Below are positions 20,440 through 33,136 of a stretch of DNA of 64,000 bases, in pieces (within the stretch, counting starts at the first letter, position 1; each line of letters opens with the position of its first letter). A program made the translations under genes and the position numbers. This stretch comes from Conus ventricosus (taxonomy: Eukaryota; Mollusca; Gastropoda; Neogastropoda; Conidae), in assembly GCA_018398815.1 (NCBI GenBank), contig CM031602.1, positions 99,329,207-99,393,206 of the forward strand, given 5' to 3'. The notes under the pieces were generated by a model, which was not told where the DNA came from, did no database searches, and was given only the letters and a program-made list of their open reading frames with translations.

Positions 20440-21385
20440 GAAGAATCTCTGAGAAAAGGGAAAAAAGATACTATTGAAATTCTGAAATCCCTGAGAAAAC
20501 TGAATTGTACAGACTGTGGTATATTGTGGAAAATGTTTGATACACAGATAAACCTTTTCTTACATATGCAGCTGCAATTTGGGGCTTACATGAAAATTCG
20601 CAGATGAAAAAAGTACACACGTATGCTATAAAGCATTTCCTTCAAGTACCTATTCATTCATCCAACACCGTTTTATATGGAGAAATGGCAGATACCCTTT
20701 GTTTTATAAGTACATTTGTGAAATGTATTAAGTACTGCTTGAAGATTTTGAAGCTACCCAAGTCCCGTTTGAGCAGGCAAGCCTATGATATAATGCTTCA
20801 AGAAATGGAAAAAAGTAAAGAAAACTGGGATCATAATGTAAAGAAAGTCCTTTCAGAACAGGATTTTGGAATAGTGTGGATGACCCAGGAAGTCAGAAAT
20901 GAGCAACAGTTCATTGCAGAATTTAAAGACATGCTTATTTGTTCTTTTAAACAGATTTGGCACTCGGATATGGAAAGTAAAGAAAAATATCGCTGTTTTT
21001 TATTTTTCATTTAAGAATGTGTTTCATTCTGAAAAGTTTCTCAATGTCAAAACAGATACATGGACAGAATAAATTACGCAAGATTTAGGTTGAAAACTTT
21101 AGGTTTTAATGCAAACAAAAGATGGTTTGAATGTGAAACATTTCCACAAAATCACCTTGTCCTGCATGTAGACATATTATTGATGACGAAGAACACTTTC
21201 TGTTCCACTGTACTGCTTATAATGAAGTGCGGACAAAGTGTTCACTTTTCCAGTTAGATATAGGGAAAAGACAAAATGTCGCTGTCGGTTTGTCATCAGA
21301 TGATGAACTTGTAAATAAATCAGTTGCGAAATTCATCGCAGAAGCAAAAAAAATTAAGAATAAGGATGGTGAAATTTAAGTAATA
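20440..21385 (+). pseudogene. LINE-type retrotransposon ORF2, C-terminal fragment
   Basis: A 136-residue frame (20604-21014) reads VPIHSSNTVLYGEMA, STFVKCIKYCLKILK, RLSRQAYDIMLQEM and FGIVWMTQEV. Frameshifted sequence follows with a terminal zinc-binding region (CRHIIDDEEHFLFHC near 21165-21215) and the end SVAKFIAEAKKIKNK at about 21320-21378. That combination (post-RT helical region followed by a C..C...H...C knuckle) is the typical end of non-LTR retrotransposon polyproteins common in molluscs. The RT core and endonuclease are missing, so this is a 5'-truncated insertion. The clade cannot be named with confidence. Confidence 0.7.
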
Positions 21386-21717
21386 CATTTTAAAGATATC
21401 TGAATGAATTTTACCCTTATGCAGTGGAAAGATCGAAAAATACAATGTCAAATTTGTTTGAGTGGATGGCCCGATCAGTTTTTTTTTTGTTGTTTGTTTT
21501 TTTTTGTTTTTTAAACCCTTTGCATTTTCTGTGGTGAGGACAAAACAAATTTTACAATGTTTTTGTTTTTGTTAAACCTGGATTTGATAACACGGGCATG
21601 GAAGGACTATTTGTTTGCAGGAAAGGGAAAAAGGGAAATGTTTGTTTTTTTACTTCCCCCTTGCCAAAAGACTTTTGGGGATTGCAAAAAAATTTAAAAA
21701 GTGTCAAAAAACTTCTT

Positions 21718-21900
21718 TTTCCTCTCTCTCTCTCTCTCCCTCTCTCTCTCTTCTCTTCTCCTTCTCTCTCTCTCTCTCTCTCTCTTCTTCTCTCTCTCTC
21801 TCTTCCGAAATTTTTTTTTCTCATCAAATACATGAAATTCTCTCTTTTCTCTCTCTCTCCCCTCTCTCTCTCTTCTCCTCTCTCTTCTCTCTCTCTTCTT
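21718..21900 (+). repeat. (CT)n-rich microsatellite
   Basis: Two CT blocks separated by a short unique spacer (about 21805-21840). The surrounding 21386-22150 contains homopolymers and no recognisable gene. Confidence 0.9.
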
Positions 21901-22154
21901 TTGAAGGACTGTTCTGTCCAATTTGTAAAAAAAAAAATTAAGTGATTTCACTTTTTCTTTCAGTGTGAGGGTTTTGAAAAGGGACGGGGGAAAATGCGAT
22001 TTCTTTAAATCATATTAGCAGAAGAACGTACTTAGTCACCTGTTACAGATGATAGTGAAAAAAAAATTTAAAATCTATTTCAAATTTATTGCAGAAGCAA
22101 AATCCTTTGAAAAAGGAAGCTTTTTAAAAATTAAGCGAATTAATGTTTTTTTAA

Positions 22155-22234
22155 GGGAAAAGAAAAAGTTTTTCAGCTTTAAATGCCTCAACCAGTTGGG
22201 CAGTTAAGCTAGAATAAACTTTTTTCTGTTCTCT
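22155..22234. repeat. Decayed hairpin after the ATPase (copy B)
   Basis: The right arm (GGGCAGTTAAGCTAGAATAA... to GTTCTCT, 22198-22234) matches the copy-C hairpin closely. The left arm is diverged but still complementary in patches (AGCTTTAAATGCC). The loop region contains CTCAACCAGTT, as in copy C. Confidence 0.6.
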
Positions 22235-22239
22235 GACAA

Positions 22240-23082
22240 GTAAGACTTCAACAATGAATTAAAAATGATAATCCATCACACATTTTTTCAATAAACAAAA
22301 AAATAATGATTTTTTAAAAACAAACATACTGTGTAGGATTATCCGTTTTCAATACTAATTTACTAAACTTTTCAGATTCTAAACAAATCTTAAATAAATG
22401 TTAGCGAAGAGGTCGAAACGCGTCGTGTTTTGTCTTGTAACTCGTTTGTCCACGTTCTCTGGGCGGTTCGCTAACATTTATTTAAGATTTGTTAGATTTC
22501 CGCCTGCAGTCGTCTCGCTTTGCAACTAGATCTTTTCAGATTCTAGTTTTGCTTTAATCCTTTGTTTTCTTGTTTGTTTTCAATGACATCATTTTCGCGC
22601 ATACATATATTAAACGCGTCTCTGTCTTTCATGTGAAATAAAACTACAGTCTTTAACTGTTCTCTAAAGTCTTTTAAAACCGAGTTATATTTTTGACATA
22701 AAATCCACACACTTATCCCATCATGTCTTTCACTGAAAGCCAGTTTTGACAAAGTATTTCTTTTTTAACTATGTCTCTTTCTGCCGAACAGTCATCTATA
22801 ATAAATAGTGTCTGCGTTCCTTCAAACAGTCTATAAAAGTGTTCTAAACACTCACTCAGTTTATTGCTAGGATCAACTAAATATATGTCATCATCTGTCC
22901 ATATAAACCTTCTATCATGATATGCTTTGTTCCGTTTAAGTGTTGGACAGAAAATTACAATATAATCAAAATTATAGCGATAAACTCTTTGTAATAGGTC
23001 TAGGACAAAATTTTCCACAACCAGTCTGTCCACAAATCAATGAACAATGAGGAGTTTTTGTCATAAAGTTTAACTGCTCCAT
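22240..23082 (-). pseudogene. Packaging ATPase remnant (copy B)
   Basis: Inverted homologue of 16116-16740. Start ATG is at 23080-23082. Walker A is destroyed by a frameshift near 23020, but the following segment (NFDYIVIFCPTLKRNKAYHD, WTDDDIYLVDP) and the Walker B-like FIIDDCSAERDIVKK are in one frame. The next frame holds GISVWILCQKYNSVLKDF. A 150-bp insertion (22382-22531) interrupts the C-terminal coding region. Sequence quality is much better here than in the rest of copy B. Confidence 0.7.
22382..22531 (+). mobile_element. 150-bp insertion with 14-bp target duplication and hammerhead-like remnant
   Basis: Flanked on both sides by CTTTTCAGATTCTA (22368-22381 and 22532-22545), which is present once in copies A and C, so this is a real transposition event. 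It contains a perfect 27-bp inverted repeat (22382-22408 and 22467-22493, ending GTTAGCGAA / TTCGCTAAC) around a 58-base loop. The loop carries GGTCGAAACGCG, shared with the motif copies at 48075 and 59272. A 14-bp duplication fits target-primed retrotransposition (Penelope- or LINE-like) rather than a cut-and-paste transposon. Confidence 0.75.
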
Positions 23083-23099
23083 AGTTTTTATAACAGAAT

Positions 23100-23958
23100 T
23101 TAATTTAATCCAGTTATTATGTTTATCATACTCTCTGTCAAAACTTGTTCAGTATAATAAAATCCTATAAGATCTAAATGTGTAAGATTAATCCAATTCA
23201 GTTCTGAAAGATTGTTTCTATTTAGACTAATATTGATTTTGTTGCTTGTTGTTATGACCTTAATATCCTCACCATTGTGAAGAATGACGACGGTAACTTT
23301 AAGTTTTTCAACGTCTAAGTTTTGCCAGCTAATTAGAATTCCTTTTAGAAGGACGTCACTAACGCCCACAACCCCATCCCTCTTCACATCTTTTAAGACA
23401 GAAATTTCAAATATCATTGTGAACGTGTCTCCTAATATCATTTGCGGAATGAACTGTAATTTTGTAGAAGCATCTTTCAAAACTGATTCTCTTCTGTGGA
23501 GGATGTACTGTTTATTACTATACGGCTTTATTTCAATCTCTTTCCGACTATTGTCCTCTGGCATAAGACTTACATGTAAAGGGCCAGAGTTGAATGCTTT
23601 TCTGAAATTTTTTTTGACGGCTAAAAAATGTAAATGGGCTTATGAATTCAAATTTTATGTCCCATTCTAAATATGGTTCTAAGTGCCATTTGCTGTCAGG
23701 TTTTCGAACTATTTTATATTCATATTGGCCAGCATTATTTGCTTCTACATTGCGCAGTTGTTCTAGTTTAGGAAACTTTTTGTTGTCGCTTACTTATTTG
23801 CGTTTATAATCACCATCTTTAGTGTACTCAAAACCATACAAAGCGCCTATCTCACCATTCTGTTCAAAGTCCGCAACGTCTGCAGGGTCTTTTAATTCTA
23901 AAGTTATACACCTCACAGGCGCTAATGTAACTCCCGATTCTTCTGGTCCACGCGACAT
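23100..23958 (-). pseudogene. Uncharacterised element protein (copy B homologue of 15242-16098)
   Basis: Start ATG at 23956-23958. One long open section (23100-23564) reads MPEDNSRKEIEIKPYSNK, LQFIPQMILGDTFTMIFEIS and ends NIITGLN. The N-terminal part is in other frames, with a stop near 23792. It is better preserved than copy A in its C-terminal half, and the A/B comparison defines the protein as about 285 residues. Confidence 0.55.
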
Positions 23959-23974
23959 TTTTTAGTACAACTTA

Positions 23975-24987
23975 TTATTTTATTTCCAAAACAATGTGCA
24001 GGTTATCACATTTCACGACTTTCCCTGTTTTGTCTGCAATTTTTATATTAAATGATCCGATCCTCCCACAAACTAATCTTTTAAACTGTAAATTAGGGAA
24101 TTGTATAATTTCATAATCGCAATATGCAGCAGCTTTCCCTGACGGAAGAGCTCTTAGAACAGTTGAGGGCCTTCCATCATATAAGTTTTTATCAGTGCTC
24201 AGCTCGTTCAAATGAACATAGAGTAATGAATGTAATGCAAGATCGAGTGGATTTTCTCCCTCATAAGTAGTTTTGTCTGGCGTAACACTAAAACTATGAG
24301 TGGGTCGATTGGTAGTTGTAAAGCCTAACATTTTAGCTAGCTCTCTATCAAAATAGTAACCTACTTCTTCTTTTTCAGGTTTGAATATTAACATTGTTTT
24401 TAGATTTGCATTGTTAAGTTTGAGAGTAATGTCGAAGTTACTCAATGCTTTCTATTAGTGAGCAAAACCCGTATAACCATAATAATTAATAATAAAATAA
24501 GGAACCATTTAGTGCGCTTAATCTAAACAAAAGCCCTAATCGCTTACAGCAATATCCCTAACACCACACACACACACACACACTACCCACACACACACAC
24601 AACACACACACACACACCACCACACACACACAACACACACACAGACGACACACACTCACTGACACACACACACTCACACACACACCCACCTACACACACA
24701 CACACACACACCACCAACACACACGCAATCACCCACACACCAGCGAAGGAGCAGAAAAATTTATTTTTGAAGAGAGTTGTTTTGAGGGAGGACTTGTTAA
24801 CTTAGCTAACTATTTTCCTGCATATCAACTTTAGAAATCTTAATATTCTCCTAGGATCACTTATATTAAACATTACTACTTTGTAAATATTCATGGAGCG
24901 CGCCCGTTCTGTGTTCCCGCAATCGATTTCATAGCAAGTTTCTAAAAAACGAGGACCGTCATTGAGTTGTTTTGTTATACAAAACAT
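23975..24987 (-). pseudogene. Uncharacterised / minor-capsid candidate (copy B), split by a CA-rich tract
   Basis: The N-terminal 50 residues lie at 24830-24987 (MFCITKQLNDGPRFLETCYE). They are followed by about 300 bp of unrelated sequence including a (CA)n tract (24563-24744), and then 156 residues in one frame (24445-23975; MSNFDITLKLNNANLK to LHIVLEIK). Gene order and content match 14527-15225 in copy A, where no CA tract is present. Confidence 0.5.
24563..24744 (+). repeat. (CA)n-rich microsatellite inside copy B
   Basis: About 180 bp of CA repeats with CCAC and CACT interruptions, inserted in or expanded within the element gene. It coincides with the boundary after which indel density rises sharply. 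Confidence 0.85.
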
Positions 24988-25007
24988 TTTTTACACGAAA
25001 ATAAAAA

Positions 25008-26245
25008 TGTGTTGCATTCAAATATATCTGATGCAAAAATTCTTGTTGGGCCGCACTACAATCTAAAAAACTTAACAACCGATACTCTTGACATTTCTGT
25101 GACTCAGATGACGCCTTTCAAGTAAAGTTTTAGAACTCCCCATTATACAGATATCTTAACCCCCCCCCCCCCCCCTATTAAAAAAGACTACTCGCGAAGT
25201 GTGGTTTAGTCATCCGATGCAGAATTTACCAGAACCAGTTAAACTTTGCTGTGTTTTGTGCTCAACTGGGTGTGGGAGTGTCGTATGCTGATCATTTAAA
25301 TCACCCAGAATCCTTTGGTGAGGTCAGTGTATAGATTTCATTTCTCTTACCCTACACTATTTTGACTGAACTGCAGCGCAATACCGAAAGACAAACCGTA
25401 TAAATCCACTCAGCAACAAATAGACCATGAAAGGCTTTTGAAAAGGATCTTAACTATTCAATATTAAGGTCAATACAGACTTTAGAGACAAAAGTTAGGA
25501 CCGCAATCATGGCTTAGCAAACCCCATATTTTGGGGCGTGCACAGAAATTATAACTTATGACTGGAAATCCTCCTTACAATCTTCACTTCAAGGCACAGC
25601 TGTTCACCTAGGTGTCCATATAGCGAAGCGCATACAACAAACAGCAAGGACAACATTTAATCTTATAACACTTCTAAGGCCCAACAAAAGCTATGATAGA
25701 ACGAATAAACGACTCTGTTGCGAAACTTTACGTTTGGTGTTTGCTAGGATTGCAAAAGCCCCCACAAACGAGATACAACAATGCATAACTGATCCTTCTA
25801 CTGGTTAGATGCAGCAAAAACAAGACTTAGCAAATTTAGAGGACGCCATATAATTTCTACAGTTTGATTTACCTTCAAGTATAAAAAGTACCAAAATTTT
25901 TAACAATACGCAAGATCGAAAGTAAACTTTTGCTGTTGGCAACTGGTTTTTATACATGCTGCCTTTCTGACCTCAACTCCAGATTAGGCACAATAATAAA
26001 CTACAATAATGAAATCCTTGTGGCAGCAATGAACAGAAGGTCGAAAAAACGAAATAAATCTGAGCCATAAATATTGCAAGCATCAACAAACAAATGACCC
26101 CCCAATGAATAAGTCATGCCAATCCCCGTGTTCAAAGCCTAAAGACCGGTGAAGACCACGAGTCCAAAAAAATAATGAACCATGAATATGATAAGACAGC
26201 ACCTGTGTTTTTGGATAACTGCCTAGGATTACTAGTCTAATATCA
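25008..26245 (+). pseudogene. Uncharacterised element protein (copy B homologue of 13295-14507)
   Basis: Recognisable at DNA level (for example ATTTCTGTGACTCAGA near 25094, GGCGTGCACAGAAA near 25537, GAATAAACGACTCTGTTG near 25703), with very frequent single-base indels and a C-run of about 18 at 25151-25168 where copy A has six. No frame longer than about 60 codons survives. Confidence 0.5.
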
Positions 26246-26269
26246 CTAAAATTAACCCAACTAGTTAAG

Positions 26270-27430
26270 AGAACGACTGTCCAAAAGTGCTTCGGCCATA
26301 AAACCAACTACTTTTCTTGCAAGTAGACAAAAGCCAGCTAACAACACCCCCAAATATACCTGGAAAAGCGTCCATTGCTTTTAACTGGCTAATTTTATTT
26401 AATAAACCGGCAAAGATGATCAAGTTTCTTTTTACCCACGATTTATCAGGCGGTGATGGAGTGATGGCGGGGAGGCACTGACCCAGGACCACCGCCGCCT
26501 GTCATACCATCACCATGACTTATTGCAAATCCTAAGGCCGTTATAACGCTTTACTAATGTGACTACCTTGCTCTTCGAACACAGTGTTCGGATTCGTTCT
26601 GCTAAGTATTGAGTCTTATATAAAATTCATTGGATAGTTCTCTTCTTCTATTCACCTTGAGTTCGTAAGTGTTCACAGGTTAGTAGCCAACACTTCTAGA
26701 TCTTGCTGATCTTTCTGTTCAAGATCTTTAGTCTTTGGTTATTCTTTCTTTAATATCCATGCCCTAATTGGCGTCACAGCCTCAACGAGTTTTTGCCTTT
26801 TCTCTTTTTATATGCACATCTAATTTCACCTAGTTTTGCTAAATTGTTTGTTAATTTTCGCCTCTCATGGTTCTCAACGCAATGATCAAGGGCTGTTTAT
26901 TTCTCGCATGGGTAACGCGGATTCGGATAGATTTTAATGCTGTTTCTCTGAAAACTAACTTGGTTTCTGCTTGCATTATTGTTGTCTGCGTGTTTGACTT
27001 AAATCTTGAGTTTCCATGTTTTGTATTTGTTATCTGTTGGAGTTTTTGTTGTATGTTTTGAAGTTTTAGAAACCGCCTTCCCCAATTGTAATTTTGTTTA
27101 ACAGTAACAATGCCGAAGGTCGATTTTGATCTTATCACCCTAATCTTTGTTTAATTGTACTTATCCACAAACTTTTGATGGTTCTCGTTTACTGTAAGCG
27201 GAACACGTTCCTTGATCCGTTGTTCACATACAATGCGACCTTTTACTTCAAATCATCAAGGGGCTATAAATTCGGGAGGTTTCTAGGCCTAAACTTCTGT
27301 AAAAAGATATGACATAGTTCTGTTTAATCAGCCACATTAGGCCGCTGAGCGAATGCTTGAGGCATTTCACACATGTCGTCTCCAGATTCAGGAACATGAT
27401 AATCTTCTTCGCCATAAATTCCTGAATGAT
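26270..27430 (-). pseudogene. Coiled-coil element protein (copy B)
   Basis: Inverted homologue of 12021-13290, read from about 27430 downward. Contains one unit of the 14-residue repeat (near 26865-26905) instead of three, and the Gly/Pro-rich segment near 26455-26505. Heavily frameshifted. Confidence 0.5.
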
Positions 27431-27466
27431 GTTTTTATAATTAACTTATTATTCTGTTTTATAAAA

Positions 27467-28752
27467 ATGTCGCCAAACATATGTTTCACTTTCCTTGACC
27501 CGCATAGAAGACTGAAAGAAGCCCTTCGACTGAAGGAAATAAACGGAATATATTACTGTTCCAAATAATCCATCTACATTGAAGCAGAAACAAATTCTTA
27601 CTGTCATAATTTCCAGACCTAGAGCAGAATGAAGTGATTGTGCCAGGCTCTGCGCGACTTACTATCAAAATAGAACTCGCATCAGAAACAACCCCAAACA
27701 GACAGTTGTGCAGAATCTGGGACGGCAATCGTTAAGAAAATTTCTATAAAAATAGAAACTTGAGGGCAAGAAATATTTTACTTTACACAAGGCAGACATA
27801 TTTTTTAACCTATTCTGATCTATGGCTAACCGCGAATGAAACGGCTGACTTTGCGTTTCCAGGGATCGAAAAAGAAGAAGCACTCAAAACATAGAAAGGC
27901 GCGGAAGATGCAAAAGACTGCAAAAAGTAATGTGGGCTGAAAATTTTGCGTATGGAAGTCGCTTTTCTATTCCTTTAGATTTTGAGTTGTTAAAGCGCAT
28001 GTGCAATACTTTTCAAGGAGCAATAAAAGATAGATTGTCCATATGAGCTACCTATTAATGAAAAAAAACGTAGTTATCAGATCATCAGACACTGGACGCA
28101 AGAAGAACAGCATTTCATGACATCTACTTAGCGTTGACGTGTTTAGCAACCCCTAAATTAGAAGGCTGATTGAGCAACATATCCAGTCAAAATGAGCAAT
28201 ATATTATGAAAAGAGTGAATCATCATACAACATATCCCATAAGCCAACGAATTACTCTACCTGGAATTTTAGTATAGTGCCGCAGCAAGATCACTTAAAA
28301 GGTATTTTATGCTGTGTGGAAGATGAAGCACCATTCAAAAGAGGAAGTGAAAAGTTTAATTAACTAAAATAACGAAAGAACAAATGTTCGATTGAGGGTA
28401 GACCTAACCATATCTACGCAGCGGCTTAGACCTTATCAGCATCTTTGATGAAATAAAAAAATTGTTCGGGTGTGGAGGTGTAAAAGTCCCACAGTAGACC
28501 TTGAGTCTAAAGATCTACACTTTCAACATGTTAGACGTGAGATTATTTAACATAACGACATACCGGTTATATGGATGACCAAATATCGATAGATCTACTC
28601 AGTTGCAAGGAAGTGGGAGAACGTGTTAACGACGGAATAAACATTCAAATTGATAAAGAAAAGATGTGATACGCCAATTTACATGTACATTATGATTTTA
28701 ATAAGGATGGCCCTGAATATTCAAGATACCATAATAAAAGAATATACAATAC
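27467..28752 (+). pseudogene. Putative major capsid protein (copy B), uninterrupted by the LTR element
   Basis: ATG at 27467. The DNA aligns with both halves of the copy-A gene and crosses the Gypsy insertion point (about 28165-28215) without a break, giving the empty site. Dense indels disrupt every frame; recognisable patches include LDPHRRLKEA and a tail similar to NIQD. The length of about 1,290 bp implies a protein of roughly 420-430 residues. Confidence 0.55.
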
Positions 28753-28781
28753 TCCATTTATTATTATTTAAAAAAAGCATT

Positions 28782-29507
28782 TCTGTTAACATTATCCAAA
28801 AATTACCTACAGCGCTCAAGTCGCCTAAAGAAGAGATAGTAGAAACCCCATGCCAATAAAAAAAACCTTCAGATTAACCAACATAACACAAATGCAACAA
28901 AAACTATAGCATGGGAACCTTTTCAAACTACAGCAAAACTAACCCAATCCGAAGGACTCTGCTTCCTTTAAACTTGTTTACATATGTTAATACTGGAACA
29001 TCAACTATATGTGCTCTATCCAGCAGGAACAAGAGTAGGCCACTTAGCAACAGCGTAGGTGCACCCGCAAGCTTTACCTCTAGGTGGTTTTTCTTTAGCT
29101 CTTGCCAGTGTTCATTAGCTGTAATGCTGCTAGCAAAAAATTAAAAACTAAACTCCAAAAGCACACAGCTATGGTTCAACTACTAACAGCTAAAATTATT
29201 TCGTTCAAACAGACAAATAAAAAAAGCACTAGTTGACTCAAACATCACGGAAAAGACTTTAGTCGTTATACAGGCCGATTTTGATGACTATGCATGTAAA
29301 AAGACATAATTTGATCTTAAAAAAAAGGCAAGGGCAAGTTTTTCTCAACAGCCAGACACCGACAAATCAAAAAGGAATGTATTAAAAAAGTAAACGAGGA
29401 AATTAAACTCTGTTCTAACAGCTCACATTAACCAAGCATCAAAGGGCGTTATAACCTTTAGTTTTGAGTCCAAGCACAAAAAAACCGTTGATAGAGATAT
29501 CTGATTA
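28782..29507 (+). pseudogene. Uncharacterised hydrophobic element protein (copy B)
   Basis: Homologue of 3965-4670. The start codon is changed (ATTTCTGTT where copy A has ATGTCTGTT). It shares the hydrophobic centre and the C-terminal KKTVD-like region, and retains the base whose loss truncates copy A near 4088. Confidence 0.5.
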
Positions 29508-29564
29508 AGTATATTTTTTTTTAATTAACATAAATATTTTTAAGTTAGAAAAGAAAAACTTAAG

Positions 29565-32500
29565 ATGGCTAAGATAAATGAAGGACCGGAACGAATTGTT
29601 TGAAGGAATGCTTAGGGAGAGGCGTGTTTCAAAAGCTTTAAATGATATTAAATCTCGAATTCATTGATCCATCAAACGAAAGGCCAAGTTTGTTTCGATG
29701 CTATTTCTCTCAAGTTTCCAGTAAACTAACAATAGACCCTCCCGTTAAAGTAATGTTAGCTGTTTAATCGACTATATAACAATAAATGAAGAAAACTAGA
29801 AGTTCTGGGTTTCCAACTAAACAACAGTTATTCTTCTCTCATAATGACTTAACACCTGGTTGGGCAGACCAACTGCTAACACAGTTTGATGTGGCCGCTG
29901 AAGAAGCCAAAATGCGGAGGCACAGGTTGACAAGGTGAAGTCTTAGAAGCAATAAAACATTCTAAGTTATGCACCGATTGTGTAGCAAGGCTTACAATTT
30001 CACTACCTCCAGCAATTAGTCGCGAAAAGAGCAGTTTCTAAACATAAAGACTTCAGACAACAAAATGTTTCATGGTGGTGTGTTCTTGCAAGGCTGCATA
30101 CGTCCGCAAAAACGCAGAGAAAGAATCTAAAAAAAAAAAAGAAACAACAAAAACTTATGAAGAGAAGAAAGAAATGAAAAGAGAAAACCTTACATACAAT
30201 TGAACTTAACTTGTATGGAATATCCTTTCTGTTAGCGTGGACAAAAATAATCAGTTTGAAGAACAAAACAAACCAAAACTGTTACAGTATACACATGGTC
30301 TGAGAAAAAAAAATAGGTGCCTATTAGAGTGTCTAAAGGACAGCCCAACAAAAGGTGATTCCGGCTAAGCCAATGTGGCTTACTACGATGTTTTCATCAG
30401 CAGGTCTACACATTACACAGATTATAAACGAAAAATGATAGGACTAATGCGGCATACATCAAAAAATCATGGCACAAACAAGAATTCTGTAGAAAATGTA
30501 TTAACAAGAAATCCCATCCGTTCAAAAACCGCTCTTGAACATAAAAAAACATTGTAAAAGTTTCTGTAGACTGTAAACAGAACTAATTACACCCCCGACC
30601 TGGATCAAAAGTTAGTTTTAATAACTAGAAACGACTGCAAACTAGTCCTATGTTATGATTACGCAGACTTCGAGTCGCTTATTGTTCTTATGAAGGGCCA
30701 ACCCCACAGAAACCTTCCAGAAAAACTGTCTTAATGAGTAATCACCCAATTTGTTCCTATGCTTTTATCATTGTTAGTTCGGATGGTGTCCATTCAGAAC
30801 CCGAATTGTAAGAGGACCAGATGCTGAGAAACATCTTAGAATGCATGCAGCAAGTGCGTAAACGCCTGTTCTATTCTAAGAATCAAAATATCTGAAATCA
30901 TAAAAGATCGCCTGAATACCAAGAACAGTATGACTCAGCCACACAAGTGTAGGATTAGTGGGGCGGGCCTTGGATGCCGACGGTTATGCTCTCATCAGAC
31001 GCAGAGAATCCAACAGTAAGAGAACCATGATCTCATTACGGAAAGTTCAGAGGAGCAGCGAAGCAAAGTAACATGCAATCTCTTCTCAACTAAAGTTTGA
31101 TCCTAAGACAAGGAAGCTGGCATGCCCATCTTCTTTCAAACTTGCGAGGTTACACTCTCATCTTATAATGCAAGAAGTAACACCAGGTGCGACTCCAGGG
31201 TGTCATGGCATTGCACAGTCATCAGAAAAGTACATGTGTTTTCACTTTAAATAACATTCTTTTTATGACTCAATGCAACACCTGATGAAATCTTAGAGTC
31301 AGCTACTGTCTATGTCCTTAAAGTCCTGCCCAATAAGCAGAATAATATTTTGACCCAGCTCTTGTTAGAAAAGTGCGTATACACCCTTATGAGATACCTT
31401 ACCATTGGCAAGGATAGCCGAAGATACACTCCACCTAATGATGCTTCATTCTAGTCTAAGAAGGAAAGGGCAACAGTGATACTGATAACCAGCATGCCAA
31501 GATGCATGGCAGAAGTTAGAAGTCTAAAACGATGGGAGACAAGCATTATTCATACTAAATGGCTGATTTGTTTGTTGGCAGACGTCCTTTGGAACTTACA
31601 GAAAGACCTGCCAGAAACATAATAGCCAAGATCCCTCGCATTACATTTCTGCCGCCCAGGAAAGAGTTGGGATGTGCTTTCCTTAAAAATTATACTGGAA
31701 TACAGATTGATATATTGACAATTTACCAAAGATTCAGATGATAGAAACCGGAATGCGTGGAGGAAATAGTATGGCGTCGCATCAATTACGTGTAAAGCAA
31801 ACAACAAAATACAGGACGACTAAGGATCCAAGTAAAAGGTCCTAACTATCTTCATGTATTTAGAATGCAACAATCTGGTAAAGGGTTTTGGCTAAGTCGC
31901 AATCACTTCCATTACGTATCTTAAAATGTACACTGGTGGTATTAAAAACATTCAAGACTTGGTAGAACAACTGCAAACTCTTACAGCTGATCGAACAGAG
32001 GACTTTATTCAAGAAGTTGACTTAGAATATCCTCATGAACTCCAAGACCTACAAAATGACTACCCATGAGCAAAGCATAAAGTCTAAATGATGAATCCAA
32101 CGAGCCGCCTAAACGTGGCCTAATCTTCGAGCAACAAAAATTATGACAGTCATTACAGACTTTTTCTACAATATTATTAAGACATGGTTTAAGTTGACAG
32201 ACTGTTCAACTATAATTGCATTTGTCAAGAACAGTTCCTGAAACATACATCATGAAGAACACTAATTCTCAGCGAACTAAATCCACTAATGCAATCAGAA
32301 AAAGACTTTATCAAGCTGAATGAAACCACAGCCGTATTCGGAAAAACTATGGAAAATCCCGCACAAGCGCACAGATGTCAGATTGGTCCCCTAAGAGAAC
32401 TCAGCAATTAAGCTGACTTCAAAACCAATAATCATTACATTAAGAAGATATCATGATCAGCTTTTTGGCATAATGTTGAAAAAAAAAGAAAGTCACATTG

Positions 32501-33110
32501 GACAAACCTGTATTTTATTGGGTTTACAGTTTTAGAATTATCAAGGCTTTTGATGTTAATTTCTTTTATGACTACTTAAACCTCGTATCCAAGTCCAAGT
32601 ACTTTACACAGATACAGATAGTTTTGTTATAGATATCCCTACTGAATGACATCTATAAAGACATGGAAATAGCAGTAGCTAAAGGGCACGCAGGATGGTA
32701 ATGATACATCGATTACCCTAAAGCTTCGCCTTTACCTTCAAAACTGTTAATAAAAGGATTAGAAGATGCAGGATTGAATTATCTGGAGGGGTGGAATAAG
32801 GAGTTTAATTGTTTAGGTCGAAAATGTACAGTAATTACGAGCCAGGAAAAACTATCAAATAAGCAAAGGGAATATCTCAGCAGTGTTGTGACAGTCAAAC
32901 AATCACATGACAACTACAAAGAAGCAATGTTTGTATAATAAGACTTTTCAACATCATACCCGTAAAACAAAACTACTATCTAATCTACATGATATTAACA
33001 CAACTGTAGAACAAAGAAGTCATTAGATAGAACAAACACTAAACGAGTATTTTTGTTAATCCAGAGTTTTTCATATTATGCAATTGGACACTGGATAACG
33101 GCATAATAAG
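29565..33110 (+). pseudogene. Protein-primed family B DNA polymerase (copy B)
   Basis: Inverted homologue of 470-3912, beginning ATGGCTAAG at 29565. At DNA level the exonuclease, palm and motif C regions are all present (the motif C equivalent lies near 32610-32625), and the end (near 33090) matches GHW-type sequence in copy A. Indels occur every few tens of bases, so no domain is intact. Whether this is decay or consensus error is discussed in the findings. Confidence 0.65.
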
Positions 33111-33136
33111 ATATCTACTTCCCCGAGGGGTTTTAT

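Noticed and set aside
22382..22493. 27-bp inverted repeat considered as a classic cut-and-paste MITE
   Set aside because: The 14-bp target duplication lies outside the second inverted repeat plus 38 further bases, which does not fit terminal inverted repeats at the element ends.
22190..33110. Copy B as a foldback sequencing duplicate of copy A
   Set aside because: B lacks the 6-kb Gypsy insertion and carries its own 150-bp insertion with target duplication, so it is a distinct molecule, although chimeric assembly is still possible.
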